This document shows, piece after piece, positions 28,652 through 37,300 of a stretch of DNA of 64,000 bases. Every line of letters begins with the position of its first letter. The stretch's first letter is position 1. Under the pieces are notes generated by a model. That model saw only the letters and a program-made list of their open reading frames with translations. It made no database searches and was not told where the DNA came from. The DNA comes from Nordella sp. HKS 07 (GTDB lineage Bacteria; Pseudomonadota; Alphaproteobacteria; Rhizobiales; Aestuariivirgaceae): the NCBI RefSeq assembly GCF_011046735.1, contig NZ_CP049258.1, forward strand, positions 4,358,001 through 4,422,000, given 5' to 3'. The position numbers and the translations under genes were made by a program.

Positions 28652-29986
28652 ATGAAGATTACCATGATCGGCGCGGGGTATGTGGGACTTGTGTCCAGTG
28701 CAAGCTTCGCGGATTTCGGCCACGACGTTACCTGTGTCGACAAGGACCGGGCCAGAATCGACAAACTCAACTCCGGCAAAATTCCAATCTTTGAGCCCGG
28801 CCTCGACGCGCTGATCGAGCACAATATCAGCGGCGGTCGGCTCAGGTTCCAGACCGATCTGGCTTCCGCCGTCGCCGCCGCCGAGGTGGTCTTTATCGCG
28901 GTGGGCACACCGTCGCGCCGGGGCGACGGACACGCCGATCTCACCTATGTTCGGGATGCGGCTCGCGAGATCGCCAAGGCACTGGACGGCTTCACCGTCG
29001 TGGCGACCAAATCGACCGTGCCGGTCGGAACTGGCGACGAGGTCGAGCGCATCATTCGCGATGCCCGGCCGGACGCGGATTTCTCGGTTGCGTCAAACCC
29101 GGAGTTCCTGCGGGAAGGTTCGGCAATTCAGGACTTCAAGCATCCCGACCGCATTGTTGTCGGAGTGGCGGATGATCGGGCGAGAGCGGCCATGGCGGAG
29201 GTCTATCGGCCGCTTTATCTGAACGCGGCACCCATGGTCTACACCGACCGTCGCACGGCCGAACTGATCAAATATGCGGCGAATGCCTTTCTCGCTACAA
29301 AAATCACGTTTATCAATGAAATTGCCGATTTATCAGAAAAAGTCGGCGCCGACGTTCAGCAGGTCGCGAGGGCGATAGGACTCGATAACCGCATCGGCTC
29401 CAAATTCCTGCATGCTGGCCCTGGCTATGGCGGATCGTGTTTTCCGAAGGATACCGTCGCCCTGATCAAGATGGGCTTCGACAATGAGGCGCCGCTGCGC
29501 ATCGTGGAAAGCGTTGTCGCGGTGAACGAGAACCGGATGCGCGCCATGGGGCGGAAAGTTTACCAGGCTCTTGGCGGAAAGATCCGCGGAAAGACCATCG
29601 CGGTGCTCGGCCTTACGTTCAAGCCGAATACCGACGATATTCGGGAAAGCCCGGCTATACCGCTGATAACCGCCCTGCAGGACCTCGGAGCCAAAGTGAA
29701 TGTGTTCGATCCGGAAGGGATGGAGCATGCCAAGGATGTGATCTCGGATGTTAACTATCGCGACGGACCCTATGAATGCGCGGAGGGAGCCGAAGCGCTG
29801 GTTATTGCTACCGAATGGGAGCAGTTCCGCGCTCTTGATCTCGACAAGCTCAAAGCCGTCATGAGTGGTTCGACGATAGTCGACCTGCGCAATGTCTACC
29901 GGCCTGACGAGGTGGCGCGACGCGGCTTCTCGTACTTCAGCATAGGCCGTCCCCCGGCAACACCGAAAACCGACATTTCCCAATAA
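28652..29986 (+). CDS. ugd: UDP-glucose 6-dehydrogenase
   Basis: A 444-residue enzyme that oxidises UDP-glucose to UDP-glucuronate with two NAD. The Rossmann motif MIGAGYVGLVSSASFADFGH opens the protein, VATKSTVPVGTG and FLREGSAIQDF follow, and the catalytic cysteine is in GPGYGGSCFPKDT. The C-terminal domain has the usual FKPNTDDIRESPAI. This is the third nucleotide-sugar acid gene in the window. Its product would feed the UDP-glucuronate 4-epimerase at 7696 and the polysaccharide locus that follows. Confidence 0.94.
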   Translation: MKITMIGAGYVGLVSSASFADFGHDVTCVDKDRARIDKLNSGKIPIFEPGLDALIEHNISGGRLRFQTDLASAVAAAEVVFIAVGTPSRRGDGHADLTYVRDAAREIAKALDGFTVVATKSTVPVGTGDEVERIIRDARPDADFSVASNPEFLREGSAIQDFKHPDRIVVGVADDRARAAMAEVYRPLYLNAAPMVYTDRRTAELIKYAANAFLATKITFINEIADLSEKVGADVQQVARAIGLDNRIGSKFLHAGPGYGGSCFPKDTVALIKMGFDNEAPLRIVESVVAVNENRMRAMGRKVYQALGGKIRGKTIAVLGLTFKPNTDDIRESPAIPLITALQDLGAKVNVFDPEGMEHAKDVISDVNYRDGPYECAEGAEALVIATEWEQFRALDLDKLKAVMSGSTIVDLRNVYRPDEVARRGFSYFSIGRPPATPKTDISQ

Positions 29987-30146
29987 GACAACTGCAATTT
30001 GCTCGCTTTAAATTGACGAGTTATCTGGCACCTCCGTATATCCCGATCACTTCAGGAAGAATTCCGCCTGACGTGAGGAGCGTGGTCGGATGCTGGTTTT
30101 GGCGCGTAATTGGCCCGGCGCCCTGGTGCGCCTGGAAGGATTAGAG

Positions 30147-31067
30147 ATGACCTTGCCTTTAGCTTGCAGCAAGCTGACCCATCTTGAACGACTGGAAGCC
30201 GAGAGCATCCACATCATCCGCGAGGTTGCGGCTGAATGCGAGCATCCGGTGATGCTGTATTCGATCGGCAAGGATTCGGCGGTGATGCTGCATCTGGCGA
30301 TGAAGGCGTTTTATCCCTCGAAGCCGCCGTTTCCCTTGATGCATGTCGATACGACCTGGAAGTTCCGCGACATGATCGCCTTTCGCGACCAGACGGTGGC
30401 CAAGCTCGGCCTCGACCTCATCGTCCATACCAACCCGGACGGCCTCGCCAAGAAGGTCAATCCCTTCGATCACGGCTCGGCGCTGCACACCCAGATCATG
30501 AAGACCGACGCGCTCAAGCAGGCGCTCGACAAATATGGCTTCGACGCCGCCTTTGGCGGGGCCAGGCGCGATGAGGAGAAGTCGCGCGCCAAGGAGCGCA
30601 TCTTCTCCTTCCGCGACTCACGTCACCGCTGGGACCCCAAGAACCAGCGCCCGGAGCTGTGGAACATCTACAATGCCCGCAAGAACAAGGGCGAGTCGAT
30701 CCGCGTCTTCCCGCTGTCGAACTGGACCGAGCTCGACATCTGGCAATATATCTTCCTCGAGAACATCCCGATCGTGCCCTTGTATTTCGCCAAGGAGCGC
30801 CCGGTCGTCATGCGCGACGGCCAGATCATCATGGTCGACGACGAGCGCATGCCGCTGCATGTGGGAGAGAGCCCTGAGATGAAGCTGATCCGCTTCCGCA
30901 CGCTGGGCTGCTACCCCCTGACCGGGGCCATCGAATCCACCGCCGCGAGCCTGCTCGACATCATCCAGGAGATGCTGGTGACGACCTCGTCCGAGCGCCA
31001 GGGCCGGGTGATCGACAAGGACCAGGCCGCCTCGATGGAGAAGAAGAAGCAGGAGGGATATTTCTGA
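30147..31067 (+). CDS. cysD: Sulfate adenylyltransferase subunit 2 (CysD)
   Basis: A 306-residue ATP sulfurylase small subunit, which makes APS from sulfate and ATP with CysN. The PP-loop is clear ([20 protein letters not shown]). [20 protein letters not shown] and [14 protein letters not shown] are standard CysD segments, as is the C-terminal KKKQEGYF. The longer frame starts at 30090, but ATG 30147 is preceded by GGAAGGA and gives the normal length. Its stop overlaps the ATG of a small repeat-borne frame (TGATG), which in turn overlaps cysNC. Location at the head of a polysaccharide locus suggests sulfate activation for sulfation. Confidence 0.95.
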   Translation: MTLPLACSKLTHLERLEAESIHIIREVAAECEHPVMLYSIGKDSAVMLHLAMKAFYPSKPPFPLMHVDTTWKFRDMIAFRDQTVAKLGLDLIVHTNPDGLAKKVNPFDHGSALHTQIMKTDALKQALDKYGFDAAFGGARRDEEKSRAKERIFSFRDSRHRWDPKNQRPELWNIYNARKNKGESIRVFPLSNWTELDIWQYIFLENIPIVPLYFAKERPVVMRDGQIIMVDDERMPLHVGESPEMKLIRFRTLGCYPLTGAIESTAASLLDIIQEMLVTTSSERQGRVIDKDQAASMEKKKQEGYF

Positions 31068-31399
31068 TGCGCGTTGCACTCCCCCATCCTTGCGCCGAGG
31101 CGCCGTTCCCCCTACTCGTCATGGCCGGGCTTGACCCGGCCATCCAGACGGGACGCCATGGAGCTGCCGTGGGGATGGGCTGGATGGCCGCCTCGAGGGC
31201 GGCCATGACGAATGAGGTAAGACGGCTACCTGGCGCCGAGACGCCATTCCCCACGCTCGTCATGGCCGGGCTTGACCCGGCCATCCAGACGGGACGCCAG
31301 AGAGCTGCCGTGGGGATGGGCTGGATGGCCGCCTCAAGGGCGGCCATGACGAGTTGGGCAAAGGTACATAAGAGCACTGAGAGAGAGATTTACCGCTGA
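31067..31399 (+). CDS. Repeat-derived small frame coupled to both cysD and cysNC
   Basis: A 110-codon open frame made almost wholly of two 120-base repeats, so its protein repeats [13 protein letters not shown] and [11 protein letters not shown]. Its ATG overlaps the cysD stop (TGATG at 31065-31069) and its TGA overlaps the cysNC start (TGATG at 31397-31401). It may therefore be translated simply to carry ribosomes across the inserted repeats. Peptides of this sort appear wherever this repeat family is translated, and no function is implied. It could also be untranslated filler. Confidence 0.4.
   Translation: MRVALPHPCAEAPFPLLVMAGLDPAIQTGRHGAAVGMGWMAASRAAMTNEVRRLPGAETPFPTLVMAGLDPAIQTGRQRAAVGMGWMAASRAAMTSWAKVHKSTEREIYR
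31092..31211 (+). repeat. Palindromic intergenic repeat, first of two tandem copies
   Basis: A 120-base unit with CGTCATGGCCGGGCTTGACC near one side and GGCCGCC then GGCGGCCATGACG near the other, so its ends can pair (CGTCATGGCC with GGCCATGACG). The internal GGGCTTGACCCGG is a second small palindrome. Elements of this type are widespread between genes in Hyphomicrobiales. Here it lies within the cysD-cysNC transcript. Confidence 0.85.
31233..31352 (+). repeat. Palindromic intergenic repeat, second of two tandem copies
   Basis: A second 120-base copy in the same orientation, 141 bases downstream of the first in period, with only scattered differences (for example CGAGACGCCA versus CGAGGCGCCG at the start). 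The near identity points to a recent tandem duplication or double insertion. Confidence 0.85.
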
Positions 31400-33333
31400 T
31401 GTCACGCTTCATCGAGTTCCAGGGCGGCGATGTCGAGGCCTATCTGCGCTCGCAGGAGGAGAGGGACCTCTTGCGCTTCATCACCTGCGGCAGCGTCGAT
31501 GACGGCAAGTCCACCCTGATCGGCCGGCTTCTCTACGAGGCCAAGATGCTGTTCGAGGACCAGCTCTCCGCTTTGGAGGCGGATTCGAAGCGGGTCGGCA
31601 CCCAGGGCGGGGCGCTGGATTTCGCGCTGCTCGTCGACGGCCTCGCCGCCGAGCGCGAGCAGGGCATCACCATCGACGTCGCCTATCGCGCCTTCACCAC
31701 CGACAAGCGCAAGTTCATCGTCGCCGATACGCCCGGCCATGAGCAATATACCCGCAACATGGCGACCGGCGCCTCGACCGCCGATCTCGCCATCATCCTG
31801 ATCGATGCCAGGAAGGGCGTGCTCACCCAGACGCGCCGGCATTCCTTCATCGCCACCTTGCTCGGCATCAGGAACATCGTGGTCGCCGTCAACAAGATGG
31901 ACCTGATGGATTATCGCCGCGACGTGTTCGAGGCGATCGAGGCGGATTACCGCGCCTTCGCCAAGAACCTCGGGCTCGAGGACTTCACCTGCATCCCGCT
32001 CTCGGCCTTGAAGGGCGACAATGTGATCGAGCCGTCCGAGGCGATGGCCTGGTATCACGGGCCGACCCTGATGGCGCATCTCGAGAGCGTGGCCATCGGC
32101 GATGGCCCGAGCGACGGCGCCTTGCGTCTGCCGGTGCAATGGGTGAACCGGCCGAACCAGGCGTTTCGCGGCTTTTCCGGCAATGTCGTGGCGGGCATGG
32201 TGAAGCCCGGCGATGAGATCCGCGCCGTACCCTCGGGGCGCACCTCGAAGGTCGAGCGCATCGTCACCTATGACGGCGATCTCGCTGAGGCGACCGCCGG
32301 CCAGGCGGTGACGGTGACGCTCGAAGACGAGATCGATATCAGCCGCGGCGATGTGATCTGTGCGGCGGCCTCGCCGCTTGCCGTCGCCGACAAGTTCGAG
32401 ACCCGCATCCTGTGGATGGACGATGAGGAGATGCTGCCGGGCCGCCCCTATCTGATCAAGGCCGGTCCCCTCACCATACCCGTCACCTTCGAGCACCCCA
32501 AGCACAAGGTCAATGTCAACACCCTCGAGCATGTGGCGGCCAAGACCCTCGGCCTCAACGAGATCGGCGTCGTCAATATCGATCTCGACCGCGCCATCCC
32601 CTTCGCGCCCTATGATGAGAACCGCCATCTCGGCAGCTTCGTCGTCATCGACCGCTTCTCCAACAACACCGTCGGCATGGGGCTGATCAACTTCGCGCTG
32701 CGCCGCGCCTCCAACATCCACTGGCAGGCGCTGGATGTGAATAAAGCTTCCCGCGCCGCCAAGGCCGGCCAGAAACCGACCATCCTGTGGTTCACCGGCC
32801 TGTCGGGCTCGGGCAAGTCGACCATCGCCAATCTGGTCGAGAAGCGCCTGCATGCCATGGGCCACATAACCTACCTGCTCGACGGCGACAATGTGCGCCA
32901 CGGCCTCAACAAGGATCTCGGCTTCACCGATGCCGACCGCGTCGAGAACATCCGCCGCGTCGCCGAAGTGGCGAGGCTAATGGTCGATGCCGGCCTCATC
33001 GTGCTGGTCTCCTTCATCTCGCCGTTCCGCTCCGAGCGTCTGATGGCGCGCGAGCTGGTGGGCGAAGGCGAGTTCGTCGAGATCTTCGTCGACACGCCGC
33101 TCGCCGTCGCCGAAAGCCGCGACGTGAAGGGCCTCTATGCCAAGGCAAGGCGGGGCGAGATCAAGAACTTCACCGGCATCGATTCCGACTATGAGGTGCC
33201 GCAGAGACCTGAGCTGCGTCTCGACACGACGACGCTCTCCTCCGAACAGGCGGCCCAGCAGATCATCAGCCATCTCACCGGCGCCGGCCGCCTCTCACCC
33301 GACAGCTCCGTCAACGGAGCGCCGGATTTCTAG
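31399..33333 (+). CDS. cysNC: Bifunctional CysNC: ATP sulfurylase GTPase subunit / APS kinase
   Basis: A 644-residue fusion. The CysN part (about residues 1-450) has GTPase motifs [26 protein letters not shown] and NKMD. The APS kinase part (about 460-640) has Walker [19 protein letters not shown] and the family segments [15 protein letters not shown] and [16 protein letters not shown]. With CysD it turns sulfate into PAPS, the universal sulfuryl donor. Related rhizobial NodPQ proteins supply PAPS for Nod factor and polysaccharide sulfation. Three sulfotransferases lie within the next 10 kb. The TAG stop is the first three bases of the repeat that follows. Confidence 0.95.
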   Translation: MSRFIEFQGGDVEAYLRSQEERDLLRFITCGSVDDGKSTLIGRLLYEAKMLFEDQLSALEADSKRVGTQGGALDFALLVDGLAAEREQGITIDVAYRAFTTDKRKFIVADTPGHEQYTRNMATGASTADLAIILIDARKGVLTQTRRHSFIATLLGIRNIVVAVNKMDLMDYRRDVFEAIEADYRAFAKNLGLEDFTCIPLSALKGDNVIEPSEAMAWYHGPTLMAHLESVAIGDGPSDGALRLPVQWVNRPNQAFRGFSGNVVAGMVKPGDEIRAVPSGRTSKVERIVTYDGDLAEATAGQAVTVTLEDEIDISRGDVICAAASPLAVADKFETRILWMDDEEMLPGRPYLIKAGPLTIPVTFEHPKHKVNVNTLEHVAAKTLGLNEIGVVNIDLDRAIPFAPYDENRHLGSFVVIDRFSNNTVGMGLINFALRRASNIHWQALDVNKASRAAKAGQKPTILWFTGLSGSGKSTIANLVEKRLHAMGHITYLLDGDNVRHGLNKDLGFTDADRVENIRRVAEVARLMVDAGLIVLVSFISPFRSERLMARELVGEGEFVEIFVDTPLAVAESRDVKGLYAKARRGEIKNFTGIDSDYEVPQRPELRLDTTTLSSEQAAQQIISHLTGAGRLSPDSSVNGAPDF

Positions 33334-33547
33334 AGCGCCGGACGCTCACATAGAATCGGGCCGGCGCTCTAACTCTTTGATTTGCGCATCGGATTATCCG
33401 AAAACCGCTTCGCACTTTTCGGTCCGATGCTCTAGCGCGCATCCCGGCGAAGTGGAATCACTTCGCCGAAAAGGATTCGCGCCAAATCAATATGTTGGCG
33501 CAAATCCTTATCGCCAAAGTCTTCAACTTTGGCGGGATTTGCTCTAA
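33331..33547. repeat. Interspersed palindromic intergenic repeat, copy B (complete)
   Basis: About 217 bases between cysNC and a sulfotransferase, made of three parts. The first is a hairpin pair (TAGAGCGCCGG with CCGGCGCTCTA), the second a middle part (CGCATCGGATTATCCGAAAA to CTTTTCGGTCCGATGCTCTA), and the third a right part (CGGCGAAGTGGAATCACTTC and CGCCAAAGTCTTCAACTTTG). The first two parts recur inverted at 53152-53260, and the right part recurs inverted at 2724-2838. It lies between convergent genes and could serve as a transcription end. The stop codon of cysNC is inside it. Confidence 0.85.
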
Positions 33548-33556
33548 TGAGGCCAT

Positions 33557-34402
33557 TCACGCGATATGCCAGCCAGTCGTGGCGATGAGCTCCTTTGCCC
33601 GGGCCGACAGTTCCCTGGCGCAGCGCGCTTCTATGAGCTCGGCCTGATCGCTGTTCAGGTAATCTGAGAAACCGCCCACCTTGCCCTTGCGCATGCGCAA
33701 ACTTTCATTGTCTGTCAGATCGTAATTATGGGCCGGAATGCCCTCGCTTCTCTCGCGGTCGCGCATAGCCTCAAACTGGGATGCATCGACCGCCATCTTC
33801 ACTGCTTCACGATCAACCGCATAGTTGAGGAAGGACAAGACTTTCGTCGTCGCGGCAACAGGATCGGCGCTGAGAGCCTCGTAGCTCAGAACATAATGCG
33901 GATGGCGCTGGAGACCGTCCCCCCAGCCGTTCAAATAGGCGATGAGCGGCGTCAGGCCTTGGTCGGGATGGGCAAGAAATTCCGACATGCCGCCGTTGAA
34001 TCGGTGCTTGTGCCGGGTCGCATGAAAATATGCGGATACCAGCACGTCGCGAGGATCGCGCACCATGAAGATGACCGGCCTATTGAGGAATATGGAGCGG
34101 CGATAACCATGGTGCGTGACGACAATCAGGGGAATCCGCGATTGGAACCGCGCTTGCCGAAAGGCCGGGATCCCCCGAACAGGGTCGCAATCGAAGTTGG
34201 GTACGATGGAGAATGTGCTGTGAAGGTCGACGCCGACCTTGAGATCCGCCGTCGTATTGAAATAGTTTGAGAGAATGAACCGGAACCAGGTGCGGCCGGA
34301 CTTGGGATAGGATGTCAGGAAGCTCGTGGCGGCGGCGGCGTCTGCCACGAGACGGGTGCGGTTCCTTGCCTTGCGGAGCAGTCGCAATGCCAGATTGGTC
34401 AT
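33557..34402 (-). CDS. PAPS-dependent sulfotransferase 1
   Basis: A 281-residue cytoplasmic sulfotransferase. The 5'-phosphosulfate loop is SYPKSGRTWFRFIL (about residues 31-44). The 3'-phosphate-binding region is VIFMVRDPRDVLVSAYFHAT, followed by a LSYEALSADPVA segment; all are typical of the Sulfotransfer_1 family. It overlaps the upstream glycosyltransferase gene by four bases (34399-34402), so the sugar transfer and the sulfation are probably coupled in one transcript. The acceptor is likely a glycan intermediate of this locus; the exact position is unknown. Confidence 0.88.
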   Translation of the reverse strand: MTNLALRLLRKARNRTRLVADAAAATSFLTSYPKSGRTWFRFILSNYFNTTADLKVGVDLHSTFSIVPNFDCDPVRGIPAFRQARFQSRIPLIVVTHHGYRRSIFLNRPVIFMVRDPRDVLVSAYFHATRHKHRFNGGMSEFLAHPDQGLTPLIAYLNGWGDGLQRHPHYVLSYEALSADPVAATTKVLSFLNYAVDREAVKMAVDASQFEAMRDRERSEGIPAHNYDLTDNESLRMRKGKVGGFSDYLNSDQAELIEARCARELSARAKELIATTGWHIA

Positions 34403-35532
34403 GATGGAAGCTTATGCTTCGTCTGCAATGCATCGCGGACGACGTTGTCCCATTCGGCCATTACCCGCTCCCGCGAATAGCGCTTTACAGCTTCGGCGGC
34501 TGTCGTGCCCAGTTGCCGGCGCAGTGTGTCGTCCTTCATTATTTTAACCAGAGCGCCGGAAAGCGACGCCACGTCTTCGGCCGGAACAAGCAATCCATCT
34601 ACGCCATCATTGATCATTTCACGCGGGCCCCATTCACAATCGAAGGAGACGACGGGCAATCCCGCCGCCATCGCCTCCAGCAGAACAATCCCCCAACCTT
34701 CGTAGCGCGATGACAGGACGAAGGCGTCGGCGGTCTCGATCCAGATGCCAGGGCGCTCGGTTACACCGGGGAAATGCACCCGGCCATTCAGGCCGAGCTC
34801 GTCACGCTGACGTTCGAGCTTCGCCCGGTCCGGACCTTCGCCCCAGATCGTCAGCGACCATTCCGGCGCCGCCGCCGCCGCCCGCGCAAAGGCCTGGAGC
34901 AGCAGATCGAAACCCTTTTGCGGCACGAGTCGCCCGACGGCGACTAGAGTGTGATTTCCGCGCCGCTCCTGCCAGGCCTGCGGCAATTCGACCGGGTTAG
35001 GAATGACCCATTCGCGGCGGCGCATCTTCTTTGGAAAGTATTCCAGCGCGCCCTTTGTCATCGTCACCAACCCAAATGCCCGGGGGTAGGTCAGGGCCCT
35101 AAGCCAATGCCAGGGAGCGCCAAATGGCTGAAGCGCCGGATTATTGCGCTCCGACACGACGACAGGCACCGGCAGTCCCCGTGTCGACAGCAGGGTGAGG
35201 ACATTCGTCCGCGTGAGAAACGACACGATCACGTCGGGCAGCGACTTGCGAAATGCCCGTCTGAGCGCCAAAGCGCGGTGCGTCGCAGCGCGCACGGTGC
35301 CGAGCTTCGAGGGTTGGGAGGCTGCAGAGCCCAGCTGCTGCACCGTGATAGCCGGGTTAATGGGGTAGTATGCCGCCGTTCCCGGCGCCTCGAAGGTGAG
35401 GATTGACACGCGCCAACCCCGCTTCGCCCAATGTTCCGATATCAGGCTCACTATCCGTTCGGTTCCCCCGGCGCTGAGGCCGGGTATGACAATGGTGACG
35501 GTTCTGCTCTTTTCGGGATCTCGTGCGTCCAT
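34399..35532 (-). CDS. GT4-family glycosyltransferase
   Basis: A 377-residue GT-B glycosyltransferase. The N-terminal GLSAGGTERIVSLISEHWAK is the acceptor-side motif. The C-terminal donor domain (GRLVPQKGFDLLLQAFARA, then EGWGIVLLEAMAAGLPVVSF with two conserved Glu residues) is the GT4 signature. ATG 35532 fits. It forms a two-gene operon with the sulfotransferase that follows. Such enzymes transfer a sugar from a nucleotide donor to a lipid-linked oligosaccharide at the inner membrane; the sugar cannot be predicted. Confidence 0.9.
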   Translation of the reverse strand: MDARDPEKSRTVTIVIPGLSAGGTERIVSLISEHWAKRGWRVSILTFEAPGTAAYYPINPAITVQQLGSAASQPSKLGTVRAATHRALALRRAFRKSLPDVIVSFLTRTNVLTLLSTRGLPVPVVVSERNNPALQPFGAPWHWLRALTYPRAFGLVTMTKGALEYFPKKMRRREWVIPNPVELPQAWQERRGNHTLVAVGRLVPQKGFDLLLQAFARAAAAAPEWSLTIWGEGPDRAKLERQRDELGLNGRVHFPGVTERPGIWIETADAFVLSSRYEGWGIVLLEAMAAGLPVVSFDCEWGPREMINDGVDGLLVPAEDVASLSGALVKIMKDDTLRRQLGTTAAEAVKRYSRERVMAEWDNVVRDALQTKHKLPS

Positions 35533-35872
35533 GCCAGGCTACATCCGCGCACTTTCGAAAGCACATGGGGAACTTGCGGCATCTTTTTCCTTTGCTAGGA
35601 AGAATGGCCGCAAAGCAGGTTGACCGATGTGCTGTCAATCACCCATTCGATAAAATAGCATTCGTCCGCTTCTTTTGGTAGGAGTCCTTTTGAGACTGGC
35701 ATGGACCCAGAAAGGCAACGGTCGACGCCCTTTTCGAAGCTTTGCATAGTATCCCCATTTTCTGGACCGATCCGGAGCTGATTTGCGCCATGCGCTGTCG
35801 GATGAAGCAGAATAGAGCTTGGCTCTGTGTGCGAGCCGTCGATTGGCTTATTTCGAGTCGACGCGAGCGCCA
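35533..35872. other. Divergent intergenic region
   Basis: About 340 bases between a glycosyltransferase (minus) and the flippase (plus), lacking a supported gene. A 92-codon minus frame at 35595-35873 has no recognisable domain. The two promoters of the divergent operons are expected here but no clear box was found. Confidence 0.5.
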
Positions 35873-37252
35873 ATGAACATCGCGAAGAGCCTCGCGCACC
35901 TCTTTCAGGCTAAGGAAGCGCTTGGCAAGCGCATCTTGAACGTCGCACATCTGCTGACGGGAAACCTCTTCACGTCGTTGGTTTCCCTTCTCACATTCGC
36001 ACTCACGGCGCGCGCCCTCGGGCCGAATGACTACGGCATGCTGGCGCTCGTCTACTCTTATACAAGGGCGATCGAGAGGATCGTGAGCTTTCAATCCTGG
36101 CAACCGCTCATCAAATACGGAAGTTCCCTGAGCGAGGACAAGGACCAGGCGAAATTCAGCTCGCTGATCAAGTTCGGTCTTGTGCTTGATGTAACAGGCG
36201 CGGTGATATCCTGGATCGTGGCGATCGGGCTTGTGCTCATTGCCGCGCCGCTCTTCGGCTGGAGCGATCAGACGGTCAATCTGGTCCTGATCTACTCTAC
36301 GGTTCTGTTGTTCCGGCTGACCGGCATGCCCACGGCGGTGTTGCGGATCTACGGCCGCTTTCGCACCATAGCCTATGGACAACTGGGTGGCGTCACGTTC
36401 AAGCTGATCCTCTGCGTCATCGGAATTCTGGCTGGCGGCGGCATCGTGTATTTCGCGTTCGCCTGGCTGTTCTCGCAGATCGTCAGTTCCGTGGTTACAG
36501 TCGTCTTCGCGTTTCGCCAGCTTCACCTGCGTGGCGCCAAGCGCGTATTGTTTGCTCCACTCCGGGGCACTCTTCACCAGTTCCCGGGTATCTGGAACTT
36601 TGCCTGGTCAAGCAACTTGTCGCTGACCATCCGCTCGAGCGCCCAGGAACTTGACACGCTCCTTGTAGGAGCCTTGGCTGATCCGGCATCAGCCGGCCTC
36701 TACAACATCGCGAAACGCATCGGGCGAATGGGCCAGCAAGTCGGAACACAGGTACAGGCGGTCTTGTATCCGGACTTGGCCAGGCTTTGGGCCCAGCGCG
36801 CCGTTGAAGAATTCTATCGCGCCGTCATGCAGATCGAGGTCCTTCTCACCGTCACCGGCATCGCGATCTTTGTGTTGTTCTATTTCCTTGGGGAGCCCCT
36901 CCTGCGCATTGCGGCCGGTCCCGAATTTGCGGCGGCCTCCCAGTTGCTCATTGTCCAGGCCGTGGCGATGGTCCTCATACTGTCTGGCAGCGCCATGCGT
37001 TCGGCATTGCTGGCGATGGGACAGCACCGGATAGTCCTGAAGATCGTCCTGGTCGCCACGGTGGCGTTCCATGCCACCGCGATCCTGCTCATCCCGCAAA
37101 TCGGCGCAATGGGAGCGAACATTGCCCATATTGTTCTTGGCCTCATCTGGGTCGTCGGGCTGGGGATTGCATTTCATCGGGGACGCCGGTCGACAGACAA
37201 GATCGAGGAAGTGCCGAAGGGCGCCATGATCGTCGATGACGGCGAAATATGA
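35873..37252 (+). CDS. Polysaccharide flippase (Wzx-like, MOP superfamily)
   Basis: A 459-residue membrane protein with about twelve hydrophobic segments. The N-terminal region NVAHLLTGNLFTSLVSLLTF then ALTARALGPNDYGMLALVYS matches the opening of the oligosaccharide flippase family. Wzx proteins move undecaprenyl-linked repeat units to the periplasm. The frame is open upstream to 35819, but ATG 35873 starts a typical Wzx N-terminus; a good ribosome-binding site is not evident. A polymerase gene at 39650 completes a Wzx/Wzy pair. Confidence 0.87.
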   Translation: MNIAKSLAHLFQAKEALGKRILNVAHLLTGNLFTSLVSLLTFALTARALGPNDYGMLALVYSYTRAIERIVSFQSWQPLIKYGSSLSEDKDQAKFSSLIKFGLVLDVTGAVISWIVAIGLVLIAAPLFGWSDQTVNLVLIYSTVLLFRLTGMPTAVLRIYGRFRTIAYGQLGGVTFKLILCVIGILAGGGIVYFAFAWLFSQIVSSVVTVVFAFRQLHLRGAKRVLFAPLRGTLHQFPGIWNFAWSSNLSLTIRSSAQELDTLLVGALADPASAGLYNIAKRIGRMGQQVGTQVQAVLYPDLARLWAQRAVEEFYRAVMQIEVLLTVTGIAIFVLFYFLGEPLLRIAAGPEFAAASQLLIVQAVAMVLILSGSAMRSALLAMGQHRIVLKIVLVATVAFHATAILLIPQIGAMGANIAHIVLGLIWVVGLGIAFHRGRRSTDKIEEVPKGAMIVDDGEI

Positions 37253-37300
37253 AAAAGCTTCGCTTTCCCAGGGCTGGGCGAACGGCTTACGGAGATACCC

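Noticed and set aside
30020-30060. Sigma-54-like TGGCAC sequence upstream of cysD
   Set aside because: The partner TTGC element at the required spacing is absent.
31402-32901. 499-codon minus-strand frame across cysNC
   Set aside because: Antisense to a fully motif-supported CysN/APS kinase fusion; composition is typical of a GC-rich shadow frame.
35595-35873. 92-codon minus frame between glycosyltransferase and flippase
   Set aside because: No recognisable family and it fills a divergent promoter region; a transposase fragment was considered but no motif was found.
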